A stretch of 64,000 bases of DNA from Heterobilharzia americana (taxonomy: Eukaryota; Platyhelminthes; Trematoda; Strigeidida; Schistosomatidae). Location: the NCBI GenBank assembly GCA_944470555.2, contig OX104132.1, forward strand, positions 17,369,755-17,433,754, read 5' to 3'. A program made the translations under genes and the position numbers. This document shows, piece by piece, positions 28,901-43,500 of this stretch. Each line of letters begins with the position of its first letter. The first letter of the stretch is position 1. Under the pieces are notes generated by a model. The model made no database searches, had not been told where the DNA came from, and saw nothing but the letters and a program-made list of their open reading frames with translations.

Positions 28901-31240
28901 AATGTGATAAACAGACTTTGACCAGTCCTGAGTATCAATGACTTAATAGCTTCTTATATTACTAATTGGTGGGTGGTTTGTATAAAGCAGCTTTTCTTAT
29001 GCTGCTTTCATTGTACTTTACTTCATATAAGGGGTTATTTGCAGTGGTATCTGTTAGAATACTCATCTGAGATCATTTGCTTTCTCCAGTTTTGAATGTC
29101 ACTAACTTCTCAGCATATTTTGAACATATTCAGCATAGAACTTCTAAGCTTTCTGCAGCTGGTTACTTGGTTAACAAATAATGTAATCATGTAACCAGCC
29201 TACTTAATGCTATCAAAAGTATCTTGGACTCTCAGAAATTTATTTATCTTACATGAATCCGTTCTCGATTAATAAATCTTGTTAATAAACCAGTGTACCA
29301 TTTAAATTTCACTGAGACTCGAACTTCGTACCCATCCGCTTCAAACCCTAAGGCGCTATCCACTAGACCACTGAGGCAAGGTACAACTGATATTAGTCAT
29401 TGCTAATTGTTTGCACACTTTTAATTCTCTGCTGTTTTACTGGGGCAAAGTGTTGGACTGGTTGGGTTTCAGTGAGAACAAAATCATTAACTGTTGTGCA
29501 GTATAGCCAAATAGGACGAGACACGCATTCCGGATTCCTGTGCTAGGCACAACCAAGTAAATTATCATAACAAAGTTAAGAGAGTTGAAGATTAAGCGCT
29601 TACTTAATTATATTCCTTTCTATGAATGATATACAATGAACATTTTGTTATTCAAAGATATTACTTTTCTTAGAACAGAGGTGAACAGTCTCTGTATGCA
29701 GATAGGCTCCTTGTATGAATACCACAGCATTGCCTTTAGCCTAGATCTTGGTAATAGCTCTTAGAACAGGATATAAGTACACTGGACTGGCGAATCCTAA
29801 AGTGAACGAAATGGGTGTCACGAATGCTACATCTAGCCATTACCATCGACTGACACATTACCAGGCAAACAGGTTAAGTTGGAAAAACTACAAAACAATT
29901 TTGGCAGTAAAAGAAGTCAACGGGTTTCTGTGCTTACTGGTACCATTGAAATCCTTCAAGATTGACCTTTAACCCTTATTTACAACGATCCAAACTACTA
30001 ACGTATCATTTTTATAACCTTTATGTGCTTAGTTACCGAATATTTATATTGTTTTATCTCCCAAATAATTCAAAGCACCAGAATAAGTATCGGTGTAATG
30101 CGTTTAGACAGTGATAGGTTGGTCTTTACTTAAAGTACCCTTCAAACTGTTGTTTTGTTTTGAGCTGTGAGGAATTTGCCGGCAACGTCTATTTACTGCC
30201 TATTCAAATGCAGACAGACTTGTCTTTCAAAGTGTAATATCACTAAATTTCAAACAAGAGCTCTAGAACAGACATAAGTCTTCCGACGGCAAGTATTAGT
30301 ACCATGATATTTCTAAACCTCGGTCAGTTACTGTTATATGATCATTATTGATGTACGACAGTAAGTTTTTATCATCTGAAGCAGACTGCACAACCTACGA
30401 TTACATTCTTCTTCAGCATAATTAGCAAAAATCTGCTGAAGGATGATTTGAAGCCTTGAAACACTTGACAAGTGTTTCATACCTTTTTGAGACTCTTTAA
30501 CTAGTGAAATCTTGAAGAGATTAACCCTGAGACTTTCAGTCCCCAACTGAAGGTAATCTTGTCACAGAATCTATTGTTCCTTGACACTGTCACGGGTCAA
30601 ATCAATGGTAAACATCGCTTAGGAAAATTAGACTACCAGTTAAATAGTTTTTCAGGTGGTACCCATTAAAAAAAATAATCTACCTATAAATATGATCATT
30701 CATATAAAAGACTAGATGAATAATTTCTCTAACAAAAACAGCTATATTCATAATTTAACAATTCAACAATCAATGTTTGAATATCACCAAATACACTTAA
30801 CTTTGTTTTATTTTGTTTATAAAATGCAAATTATCTCCTGCTTTTACAAAATAAATAAAACAGAAAACGAAGGATAAATAATGATTTATAAACTTGACAT
30901 TTTAGTAAAAAAAAAGGAAAAAAGAAAGAAATTTGTTTTCTGTCGAGGTAGGGAAAGAGATTTCAATATGGTTTTCAATGTTCAATTGCCATTCATTTTT
31001 TTGTTTATTCATCTGTTTGTTTGTATGAATGTGTATGCATATGTATGTATGTATTTGTAAGTAAATTTTAGTGCAAGTCAAAATCTTGCATACAACGAAT
31101 AGTATAGTATTTTAATGTCAAAGAACACGCACTGCCTGTCTGAAAAAGGAAAATATATTAACCAGTCATTTATCAAATTATTCCTGTTAAGTAATATTCG
31201 TTTAATAATCAGTCAATGCTGGTAGGATTAAACGTTTGCA

Positions 31241-31291
<51 letters not shown>

Positions 31292-31501
31292 TGGAAATAT
31301 GGAGCATTGGATTCTGACCCAGTAGCTCAATGGTAACGCGCTGGCTGCGGAGCCTGAAGGTCACCGGTTCGATCCCTGCTGGTGTGGGGTCGTGGGTGCG
31401 CACTGCTGAGGAGTCCCATACTAGGACGAAACAGCTGTCCAGTGCTCCCAGGTTTCCTTTGTTCCTCCAACTGATGTCAGTCTACGATGAATAACAACTT
31501 G

Positions 31502-31540
<39 letters not shown>

Positions 31541-34500
31541 GGCTAGGAAGTATAACTCACATCAGTGATTGAAGGACAATGGTCGTACATATCTAGCAAG
31601 TCCGTAAATCATGGCAAGTGTAGAGCTTTCAACTTTATTCAGTTTCATCAGCCGCTGATGTTCAGGTTTTAAACGCGATAAGAGTTCATTTCGAAAACAA
31701 TGAATAAGTTACGATAAATTAGTTGAAAGATGCATTCCTATATGAAAAAAACAATGGCAAATTGTTTATGAAGTCCAGTCAGATACGTTTAATGGTGTTA
31801 GATGTTAACTGTCAACCTGTTAAAAGCCCCATCTGACCTTAGGCTTGTACCACTCGTCAATAAGGCAGGTCAGCAACTATGAGGAAGGTGATGTTACCTT
31901 AGGGATTCAAAACTACGTCACTCAGTGGTGAACCACAGACTTGAATTCATCACCATAAAGTAACCGATGTAGTTACCTTGTCCCTAGTACTCAGCCCATG
32001 TCAAGCCTCAACAGGTCACACACACTCCAAACAAACAACTTCACTATGATTACTTGACAAGTTTTGAAGCTCATTTATTTACAAGTGATAATTTGGACAC
32101 TGTTTTAAATCACCTCCACAGTGTATTGGAGTGACTTTAAGAGTGAATTTAAAGACCACCTAGCAACCGATCAAACAACTAATCACGTTTCTCTATTCTA
32201 AGAAAAATTGTCTACCCAGACAAAATACCGTAACCTGATTAGTTATTTTGGTAGTTGTTAGGGTGGCCTTTGGAGTCACTCGTGTATTGCTGCGTTATCC
32301 AACCATTACACTGCTCATCAGAGTGTACTATTGACTCAACGGAGGATCAGATTGAGAACCTATTTAACTGATGCAATCGACCCACTACCCTTCAGATACT
32401 GAGCCACAACTTAAAGATATATATTTTCAAGCTTTAGTAATTTACCTAGGCAGATATCTGCAAACTTTTCAGTTCTTCAGAAATCACAATCAAATAAATA
32501 CCTAGAATTCAATTTGGGGGTTAGTGAGGACTTAGTGATTTTTCAAGTTGGTATTCGTAATGAACTGACATCATTTAGAGAAACATTGGAAAACTAGCAG
32601 CAATGGACATCTGTTTCGTCCTAATTGTATGGGACTCCTTAGCAGTGCGCACCCATTACCCCACCCCATCAGGTATCGGACCTAGGACCTTCAGGTTCCG
32701 TGGCCAGCACGTTACCACTGAGCCACTGGGTCGGAATCCAATAGTCCATATTTCCAACTTCTATCAACTCACGTTATAGCACCACCATCACCTAATGTCA
32801 TCGTTGAGTGTTTGTCCTCACGGCCACCAGGTTTGTCCCACCGATCGCGACTTCTCATTGGAACTTCAGGAACCACCCTCTTGGAGCTAGTCACCAGCAT
32901 TCCTCCAACTTATGTCAGTCCATGATGAATACCAACCTAGAATCCAACTATGCAAATTAGTAATTATCTACCATACTTTAGTGTTGACAATGCTTTTTTT
33001 CTGTTTCCACTTACTTTAGACTGGAGAAACCAATCTCTCAGATATCTATGAAACACCCTATGCTTCTGTGACATTACACGATGAACCAATAAATGAACAA
33101 TATACAGTTGACAATAGTCTATCAACTAATCCAACAACTTCAATGACTGGACTATCAATACCATCTATGAATAGGACAGGTGGAGAGTTCAACAATCTAC
33201 AGTCAAAAACTAATAGTTGGTCATCAGCTAGAAATAATTCATCGGTTTTACCCAATCCACAGTATCCTCCATCGGTTATGAATCTCATTGACATACCCAA
33301 CTCCCAAATGACACAATTCAGTCAATCGAAACCAATTGATCCGTACTTATATTCTATTGGCTATTTGGATTATATCACAAATAATCCTCTAATCTATCCT
33401 CGTCCAGTGTACACTTCAGCAATGTGTCATTCTAAACAATATCAGAATACTACACCACCTTCGTCAAGTCTACCTCCTTCTGGACAAATTTATCCAATGG
33501 AAAACTGGAATATGATGGAATGGGTGGTTAAAAAGCGTCCAGATGGTACACGTTATATAACTCGTCGACCAATAAGGTGAGTAGTTGCTGATGAATACTT
33601 ACTCATACTCTACTCAGTAGTGCAGGCTATCAGGGGGAGATAAACAAGCAACAACTAAAAACCAACAACGCATTATTTTCATCATACCTTTCAATAGTGT
33701 TAAACAATGAAAATAACTTTAAATTAAATTTTCCATGCTCGGTGTAAGACAGCCCATCTATGAATTTGTCCTATGTGGAATTCTCGATGCTGCTAGGATA
33801 TTCACGATATTGTAGTCTGCCTGGTGACTAGCGGTGGAATCCAGGTAGACGCGCATTACGTCCTGTTTGGGACTCGCTCGTCATCTGGATGTATCTGCAC
33901 CCCAGTGAGTAATGTTGTTCCCACCGAGACTCGGACCCAATATCCACTGTTATCCGTTAGCGCACGATGGCCACCTATTGTGCAACGCGTATCAGTTGTT
34001 GTTTATTGATACTTGTAATTACCCGTTGCCTTACTCAGACGAATTGCTCGACTTCTGATATCTGTTGCACAACTGGTGGCTTTCATGTCCCAGTACCTTT
34101 GTGGATAATGCTTTGGTGACGGAAACGATGAGTACTGGGTGTGAGTCTTAGTGGAAACAAAATCACTCATTGTTGTGCAGGTACATTTAGCTGTTAGGTA
34201 CTAAGTAGGACGAGATGAACGTCCTGGATTCCACTCGTCGTCACAAAGTAGACTACAATACCTGCACCTTGTAGAAAAGCATGACTTAATATAAAGATTT
34301 AATCTAGGGTTTTCGCTTCTGAAAGTTGCCATTCATATAGACTGACTGACATTCTCATTTTCCTAATCAAATGGACATGGAATATAGATGGTTTCGCATA
34401 ATCTATACACACTGAACATGCACAAAATATATTTACTTATAGTAATAAATCTTTAGACAACGAAGATCCTACTGTAGAGTTAATTGAAGCAATTCCCACA

Positions 34501-37500
34501 CTTATTTCTTCCATACAACCAAAACTTTCAGTAGTGAGAAAGACGATGGTGTCAGTTTGAGATCAGAAAGGAGATAAGAGGCTTTAAAAAAATGAATTGT
34601 TGGAGTCATCTAAGCGAAGTTATTTGATGCTAGTGTTATTCTAATACAGGTATTTATAATTGCCACTGTCCAGATAGTTACTAATGGAATTTCAATGAAA
34701 ATTAATGAGCATCCTAATGTACATGAACCGGCTACCAGTGGTTAACCAATATAGTTGTTTATTCCCAGGTTTCTTGCTTACTAGCACTAACCAGTAAATT
34801 GTACCTTTAGCTACAAGGTAATTGGTGTTCTCCTGGTAATTCAAACCTGTATAGCATTCAATGTTGAAGTCAAAGACTTTTCTATTAAGTTGTTTTGGTG
34901 TCAAATGACTCTCTGTAGACCTGGATTAAGTCCAAGATTAGGTTACTAGTGGATAACCAATACAACAAACTAATGACAATAATGATGATCTGCAGTTTTA
35001 ACAACAAGGTAATACAAGAAACCAACTTGGGTTCCTAGACGATTGTCATAAGGATGGCTGACTGGATATGAGTCAATAAGATTTGTTTCTTAAACCCTAC
35101 TACTACTAATTAAAACAGAATCTTAAGTCTCATTAGATTACATATTTCTTAATTTCATAACTATGTTACTTGACTGTCATTCATCATTCCATATGGAAAA
35201 ATTAATGCAAGTGAAAGTAACAGCTGATAATCATCTTATCCTATTTTTTAATTCACCAATACTAAGTCCCAATGTTTCGTGATGTCAGATGTCACTGGCT
35301 TATTTATTAGTAAGTTTTTCCGACCTAACCAGTGTTGATCTAATACTAACACTTAGGTCGAAAGCAAAATGATGCCCACCAGAGACTTATTTTGAGGAAA
35401 GAATTTTGAGAGGTCATAGTAATTAGTTAAGATGTGTAAAACCAACTGTGTTTGCAGTGGGGAAAGGTGCTTACTAGCGTAATCCTAAACAAAAGTCCAG
35501 CAGTATTGTAAATTAACCAAAATAGCGCACTCAACCTAACAGCTACAAGGTGTAGATTACTTGTGAAAGCGGCTATGAATAATAACTTCTCAAGAATCCC
35601 TCATCGAAGCAATGCAACTATTTATAATAATGATGTATAAATGGCATTTTGTCCTACTTAGGACTCATCAGCTGGCTGTAGCTGCCTCTCAGTGAGTGAT
35701 GTTGTTCCCACTAAAACTCGAACTCGAGACCGATCACTTCAAACTCCAGTGTTATCCACTAGACCATAGGGTTACAATGGCCACCTTTTGTGTATCTGAA
35801 ACAATGAGTCTCGGTTTCGAATCCAGGTGGTAACATAATTCACTGGGAGATAGATATATCCAGCTGATAAGTCTCAAATGGGACAAAATGTGCGTCCTGG
35901 ATTCTACTGCTAGCAAGTATCCATCATTAACATAACAATGAAATGACAGGCTTTATTGAGTCGTCCGCACAGGAGCCTGTACACCAATAAAGACAGGTTG
36001 ATTCAATCAAATCAAAGATGGGATGATACAAGCAACATCATAAAACTATCTATCATTCCTAGGTTTCTGATCATGATTCATCAGAAGAAGTATCTTTTTT
36101 TGTTGTAACAAGCGCATGTGGAACTATTATCGGAACAACGACTGATTTCCCACCATCTGATGGTAACTTATGTCTATTAAGCATGTAAATATGTTGATGC
36201 ACCTACTAAACGGTAATAAATAACATAATCATCTCTTTTAAGACTGTCAAAATGAACTCAACCAGTTGCATGGTTTATTCATTATTATTATTATTTGTCC
36301 CTTGGGTTTCTAATGGAACATAGGGCTTCACTAGCACGTCTCCAATGCGCTCTGTTCTCTGAAATCTTTTGAACCTGGCTCCACGACACCACACAAGCTC
36401 TCATGCACTCCTCGCACGATCTCCTCCATGTCACCATCTCTTCGGAGGCCCAACTCGTCTCTTCCCATCTGGGTTCCACTCGAGTGCCTGATCTAGCCTG
36501 GCGCGTGATGTCCTCAGTCGGCCTTCTCAGTGTATGCCGATTCAATCCATCTCCACTTCCTTCCAGTGCATATTAGTTGAGCGATAGCTTCTTGCTTCGT
36601 TGGTTCGTTGCCCGGCCAGAGTTCCTTGCTGCTTATTCTTTCTGGCCATGTGATCTTCAGTAGCGAGCGTAATCAGTTGTTGATGAATATCTGTAGTTTA
36701 TTGGAAATCCCTTTCGTAACGCGCCAAGTCTCTCAACCATACAGGAGCACTGACTTGATGTTGGTGTTGAAAATCTGGATTCTGTTCCATATGCTGAGTG
36801 CAGAAGATCTCCATACTGGTTTTAGGATAATGAACGCCTGTCTTGCTTTTCCGATCCTGACTTTGACATCCTCGTCTGTGCTGCCTGTAGTTGATGTTAA
36901 GCGGGTGTAAATGACTTGTAGAAGGCCTTGTCCTATCCAATTTTTTCTACTTCCACTATTTTAATCATACACCACTTGAAACTTCAACTTGATTACTTCC
37001 TCACTTAAATCGGCGTCGAAATATTCCAATTTGCTTCACAATCCAGTCGATGAGTCTCAATCAAAACAATTTATGATTCGTAGTGCAGTGAGTGTTGTAC
37101 AGAACCATCAATAATGTGATCACATTGGTAGTAACATTTTGATTGGAACATTGAATAGTAAGACTTTAAACTTCATGTAGAACAATGAATCTTCATACAG
37201 GTTGAAGAGATACACTTTGTTGGTAAGCCTAAACAATCATGAAAATCAGGTTTACTTGCCTTCTATGTCAACTATTTGAGGATACTGAATGCTAATATTG
37301 TATAGAAATGTTAAAATAAGGATATAAAGATAAATCCCTACAACATAATTGTTACCACCAGGTGGTAGACTGTAGTAACAATACAGAAGTCCTAGTGAAT
37401 ATATTCACTGTATAAATGTTGATCAGTAATTAATTAGCTAATTACTATAGGATGACTCCATACCTATCCTTCACCCCACTTGATTTAAACATGAATTCGT

Positions 37501-40500
37501 TGATTTATTATTACTGGCAATTAACCAAACTGGCTGGTTAATTAGTCAATTACCTACTTTATATTAACAAATCTCTGGCATTGAATGAACTTAAATATAA
37601 TGGTTAGTCATGATTGTAAATTATGTTTATTGTATGTATACGTGTATAATTCAATTAACTAACCCTACTGGCTAACTAACGTCTGTCTTTCTATACACTA
37701 ATCTATTCTAACTATTTAACTGCTAATTATGTTCAGTAATGATGAAGTCGATTTTAAAGCCATTATTATTGTTGTTACCATAATAGTAATTATTCAGCAA
37801 CACATATTGTTATTTACTGTTAAAGCATTCATGCAGTAATTAGACACATACACATACAAAAGTATAATATCATCGGTTCACATTGACACCGAAAGTTCTA
37901 TTGATTTCAGATTTCTACAGACTTCAATTAGAATACGACGTAAGTATTATTTTCCTTCTTTTAGTGTTAAATATCAGCGAGAAGTGAAGGCGAATAAGAA
38001 AATCTTTGACGATGATCATCTTCATGAGGTACCCTTCAGTGTACAGTATATAATCAATTCTACTCTCTTCTTTATCGTACTAACACATAATTTCATGTTT
38101 CCAGAAGAGTCTAAGTGGATAAATGAGAGTTACTTAGGGGAACTATCAACAGTGTTGCTGGTGTTTAGGCTAGGTGTTTATCAATAACCAATTTTCGCCC
38201 ATCTTAAATATGCTTCTGTTGCTGAAAATTATACGATGCTAGAAAGAAGTTTCTCTCAGTGAGTAAATTCTTGATAACTAGTACCTGAGTAAATAGGGTT
38301 TCAATATTTATCAATTACACAGAAGCACAATGGTTGAAGCTGCAATATTTTACAATAGTATCCCGACAGGAAAGTAACTGTAAGAGAAAAATCTTTCGAT
38401 AAAGAAAAAAAGAGTAGAAAATGGAGTAAATATATATCACATAGATGGTACAGGTACCTATCCACTATATATATATAATGTTTACGTCCAGCAGACTGCA
38501 CTTCTCTCATATCAATGACTCCATGAATTAGTTCTGTGTCTTGACTTGATCATCCCTGACTCTCACTCTAATCCAATGAACCAAACACTGGTATTTGAAG
38601 TAGGCTGTGGATGAGCTGACGAAGTGCATTTCTTAACCAAATCAGTGGATTTTGGTTCGTAACGCGATCTACTGTCTTCTTTCTTTTACATCCAGAACTC
38701 AATTTTTCAACTTACAAACAGTTTAGTTACCAGTTTCCCAAGATATTAGCAACATAACCGAAACAAATAGAAATGAATACAAGTAAACTCCTGTAAGACG
38801 GCTCAATTCTCACTTATTATATACGTTTCGCCTATTATTGCCCCGAAATGTTTTAAACCGAATTCTTCTCTAAAATAGGATGATCAATTTGAAAATGATT
38901 TACAAATTGCACGGCCAACGTTGACATTTCTCACAGCTGAGTAGTTTTCCAACTGCCCAACTGTGGTGTCAACAAGCTGTCCGCTATAAACTACTCAACC
39001 AAGATCACAAGGTGTGATCTCTGACACAAAAGTCTCACCAACTAATGAACAACTTGAGTAGCCAGAAACCACATACGGATCTGTATGACTTCGTCAGCCA
39101 AAGTGATCTTTCGCTAGTTCGTGATTCTTTCGTGTCAGAAGTCACACCTTGTGATCTCGGTTGAGAGGTTTCCAGCGGAAACCTTGCTGACACTACAGAT
39201 GAACTGTTCAATTTGTAAGTCATTTACAAACTTGTTATACGACTTTAGGTATACTGGTCCATGTAAGTCGGTTAGCCAGTCAGATTTAGATGGTCTGAAC
39301 TAATTTGGCTCAATCATCTGAATCGGTCTGGCTACACTGCTGATGAGCTCGGCCTCAAACGAGCGTAATGGATGTCCGGTGTTTCGACCACTCTGATCTG
39401 GATAGCATAATACTGCAGAACAGCCTACGTGGTTTCTAACTACTCGATTTGTTTAATAGTAGTATCTTATTCTTCTCGTTCAGAAAAATACACTTCGGAT
39501 ACAACAACACTTAGACGGAATGCCTTACAAACAAAGCTGGACAGTGAATCCTTTAAAAGTATCGTTATCCGACGAGTTTTTAATTTTGTATTATAAACTT
39601 AAGCATCTGCTGCTATCTGCGAGATAACACCTTGGCTAACGGACAACTATGCGCCATACAATAAAATGGCAGTCAAGCAAAACACCCTGTAACTGAAGTT
39701 AGGACCTGGTTAGTAGTAAGGTGAAGCACTGGACTGCTAATCCACTGGTCACGCGTTCAAATCCTGCTGCAACTCAGCCTTTCATTTCAGCCATCATCCT
39801 ATGATAATATTTGAGAGATGTAAGCAATGACGCTATCCCCAATAACGGTTGAACTGTGAATCCTTACGGAGAGTTTGCCATCTAAATTAATCATACTTCA
39901 ATACTAAGTGATGATTGAAAGTGAAGTGAAAATTCCGACAGCGGCCGGATTCCAACTAGCGATCACCGCGTTTCCCACCCGATATTCGACCAACCAAGCC
40001 ACTATACCCCACTGCTGACCAGATTTTTATTTCACTTCAATCACATGACAGCGTTTTACCCGACTACCATGTGAATTTGTGATGCGTTGCTATCGCTTGA
40101 CTGTATTCACATTGGCTGCCTAATCAGGAGTTCTCATTCCAATCGAAATCCAACTGAATTAGTCTCCAAACCACGGTTATCTCAGATAGTCAAAATGATA
40201 ATTATACATTCTTGATTTCTGTATTCACACTGCATGAAAAAGTGAATTTATTACATTTTTAGTTCACAAATTGTATTGACTTCCTTGGTACAATCGAAAA
40301 TCGATAACAAAAGACAGGGAGACATTACTGATAATTCAACTAGGTGAAAAGAACACTTATATACACGAAGCACAGGATCAATTAACACGTTTCTGAGTTA
40401 ATAACTAGGTATATGAGTCGTACCTCAAAGTACTGTTATTACCGATTAAAGAAAAAAATTTGAGTAACCATTGAAAACTAGAGAGAATTGAAGAGCTCTT

Positions 40501-43500
40501 TCGTCCTACTTTGTAAGTCCTTAGCTCTACGCACCGTTGAAGCAAGAACTGTCAGGTTTCGTAGTGTGAACATTTAAACTCAGCCAACAGGTTAGAAAAA
40601 ATTGGTCCAGTTTCATCTAGCAATTTGTGATGTAGTCCAATCACCACTCAATAGTAGTAGCGATTATTTGTCGTAGTTAATGATACAAGTTATGACTTAC
40701 TATCGACACCAAAAGTTATCGATCCCCAGTAACGAATAATAGTTTGATTATCTGTTTGTGGACTGTTAATCCACTCTAAGCGTTCACCATAAGATTTGAC
40801 AGTTCTATGTTCAATCATTCACATACTTTCGGGAGTACACATTTCTGAGGGGTACCAAACAAGATTGAAACAACTCTCCTACAGTTCTGTAGTTAATTCG
40901 ACCCATCAGTGAAACTACTCTGTAATTCATCATTCTATACAAACCATTCACTTTTAAATGCAGTTGTATTTACGACTACTGAATATTGAGCGGAAATGAA
41001 AGTCATTAACTATCCATAATTTATGGATTAGTCTTGAACACTTGCGGGCGTGTTAGAGCCTATAGTGAGATGTCAGGTGAGCTGTACTCATCGAGTGGTG
41101 TCCATCAAGGGTGCCCCCTGTTTCCATTCTTATTCAGTTTTATCATAGATATTCTTATGGAGGTTTCCTATCGTCGCCTGATTACACAGACGTTGACCTA
41201 ATCACAGGAGAATTTTCGTTAGATCTAGAATATGCAGATGACACAGTCAGTCCTGTTAGGTGAAGACGCTGACTGATGTGATGCAGAGTCTTCTGAACAC
41301 TTTGAGTAGCAACTTGAGAATGTTTGGGATGCGTTCTCACCACACAAATGCAAACTGTTGCTCCAGGATTGGTCTTCAACGGCGCTACGCTAACAATAGA
41401 GAGTGAAGGGGTTGAGTGTATTGACCACTTCACTTACCTGGGAAGTAGATTCAGCCCTGGTGGGTCAGTTGCCAATGAAATCTCCGCACAAATACAAAAG
41501 GCTCGATTGGCTTTCGCCAACTTCCGCCACCTGTAGCGCCGCCGTGATATCAGATTGTCTATTAATGGTCACGTGTACTGCACTGCAGTCCGACCTGTTC
41601 TACTCTATGGCTGTGAAACATCGCCATTAAAGGTGGAAGACATGAGAAGGCTTCAGGTACTTGACCACCGTTGTGAACCTTCATCGACTGAGATGGGTGG
41701 GACACATGTTACATATATGTAGTCGCCGATTTTCCTCGTCACACAATATTGGCTGAAGTAGGTCCAGGCTGGAGAAAGGCTCGACGTGGTCAGACTAAAA
41801 CATGGCACCAATGTATGAAGTCTCTGACTGTTGGTTTGAGCCATGTGGGGCGATGAAGACTAGGTGGTTGGGGTCCGCGGACAAGAGAACACACAGAGAA
41901 CACAATACAACCAAGACCATCCACCTGAGAATATTCTCCACTATTTCAACAGGAACCAGTGGTTGGAGACTCTAGGTGATATGGCTCAGAACCGATGTCA
42001 GTGGTGCAGATGTATACAAACGTTATCCTCATCTTAACGATGCTATACTGAACCTCACCACTTTCTCATTCTTCGTTTCTCTCTTTTCGTACTTTATATT
42101 TCTTTTGACTGCATTCTCTTATCTTCATCTTGCGCCTTACTGCCTTTTTACTTGATGTACTGATATGAGGTGTGGCAACTCGGACCGTTACGCAGTAATG
42201 CCTGGTCCTAGGTTGATCTAGATGGATGGATGGATGGATATGCGTCAACAAAATATCTCCAGTAAAATTTGAGCGATAATGAGTATAACCGCAATTTCTA
42301 TGAATCCGGTGAATGCTAATAAGGAATGTTAACGACAAGAAAAAGCCGGAAATCAATCAGTATTGAACTCTTGAACTACTTAAATCCATTTGATAAAAAC
42401 CTTAGTAACATTTAGTGATTACTTCGTTTGCATTTATTATGACCTCATTAGCATTTACAGAGTTTATCTATGGCAATATAATGTGAGCTGGCACTTAGTA
42501 TTCCTCATGGTCTGTGTGCTTGTTAGTAGAACCAATAAACTCAGGACTACGTAAATCTTAGGGCATCAAATCTTTTGGACCTCTGGCTTAGGGGTTTAGA
42601 GAGATGACTACCAACCAGTAAGTCACGCGTTCTAACCCCACTCCATCTACTGAGGTTTGGGCAGCTAGGTAGCATCACTAGCCCTCACACAATAGACGTG
42701 TCCATCAAACCTCATAAAATCCTGCAGCTCCAACTCGACAACTTATTCTCCTTAACAACATAAATCTCCGGCTCACAAATTAGTATAAAGTAATGTAGTG
42801 TAGTGATATATTCATATTATCACCTAGTATAAATACTAGGCTGATAAACCACAACTATCTCAGATAGTCAAAACTAGTGCTCCCACTGTCTAATTCAGTT
42901 AGATTTCGACTAGAATGAGAACTCCTGATTAGGCAGCCAATGTGAGTACGGTCAAGCGATAGTAACGCATCACAAATTCACATGGTAGTCGGGTAAAACC
43001 CTGTCATGTGATTGAAGTGAAATAAAAATCTGGTCAGCAGTGGGGTATAGTGGCTTGGTTGGTCGAATATCGGGTGGGAAACGCGGTGGTCACTGGTTTG
43101 AATGCGGCAGCGGTTCAAGTTTGCCTTTCACCTTCAAATATATCCATTGATGACCTCTTCTGTTCTGTAAAACTGTTTTCTTGAATTTATCATCTACATT
43201 AAATAATCACACCAATAATAAATGGATAAGATTGAAAATAAACTTTTTCTATCCAAAAGAAAAGAAGAAAGAGATGTATTCTGAAAAATTAAAAACGTAT
43301 CTACTAATATTTCTTTTAATCTTTCAATTTAATCATTAATGCTTTATTCCTACCAACTTGATTCAATGTAGACAATTTTAAAAAAAGAGAAAGAGAAAGA
43401 AAAGGCGGTATTTTGACATTTTGATCAAGGTGAATAAATACTACTCTGTATTATTCCTTCCTATTGCAACTGCCTTAGTAAGACAGTAGCAATAGTAGTA

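Noticed and set aside
37917..37945. Possible micro-exon with TTTCAG before it and GTAAGT after it
   Set aside because: Its length (29 or 19 bases, depending on the acceptor) would shift the frame between the exons at 33020 and 46988, which join perfectly without it.
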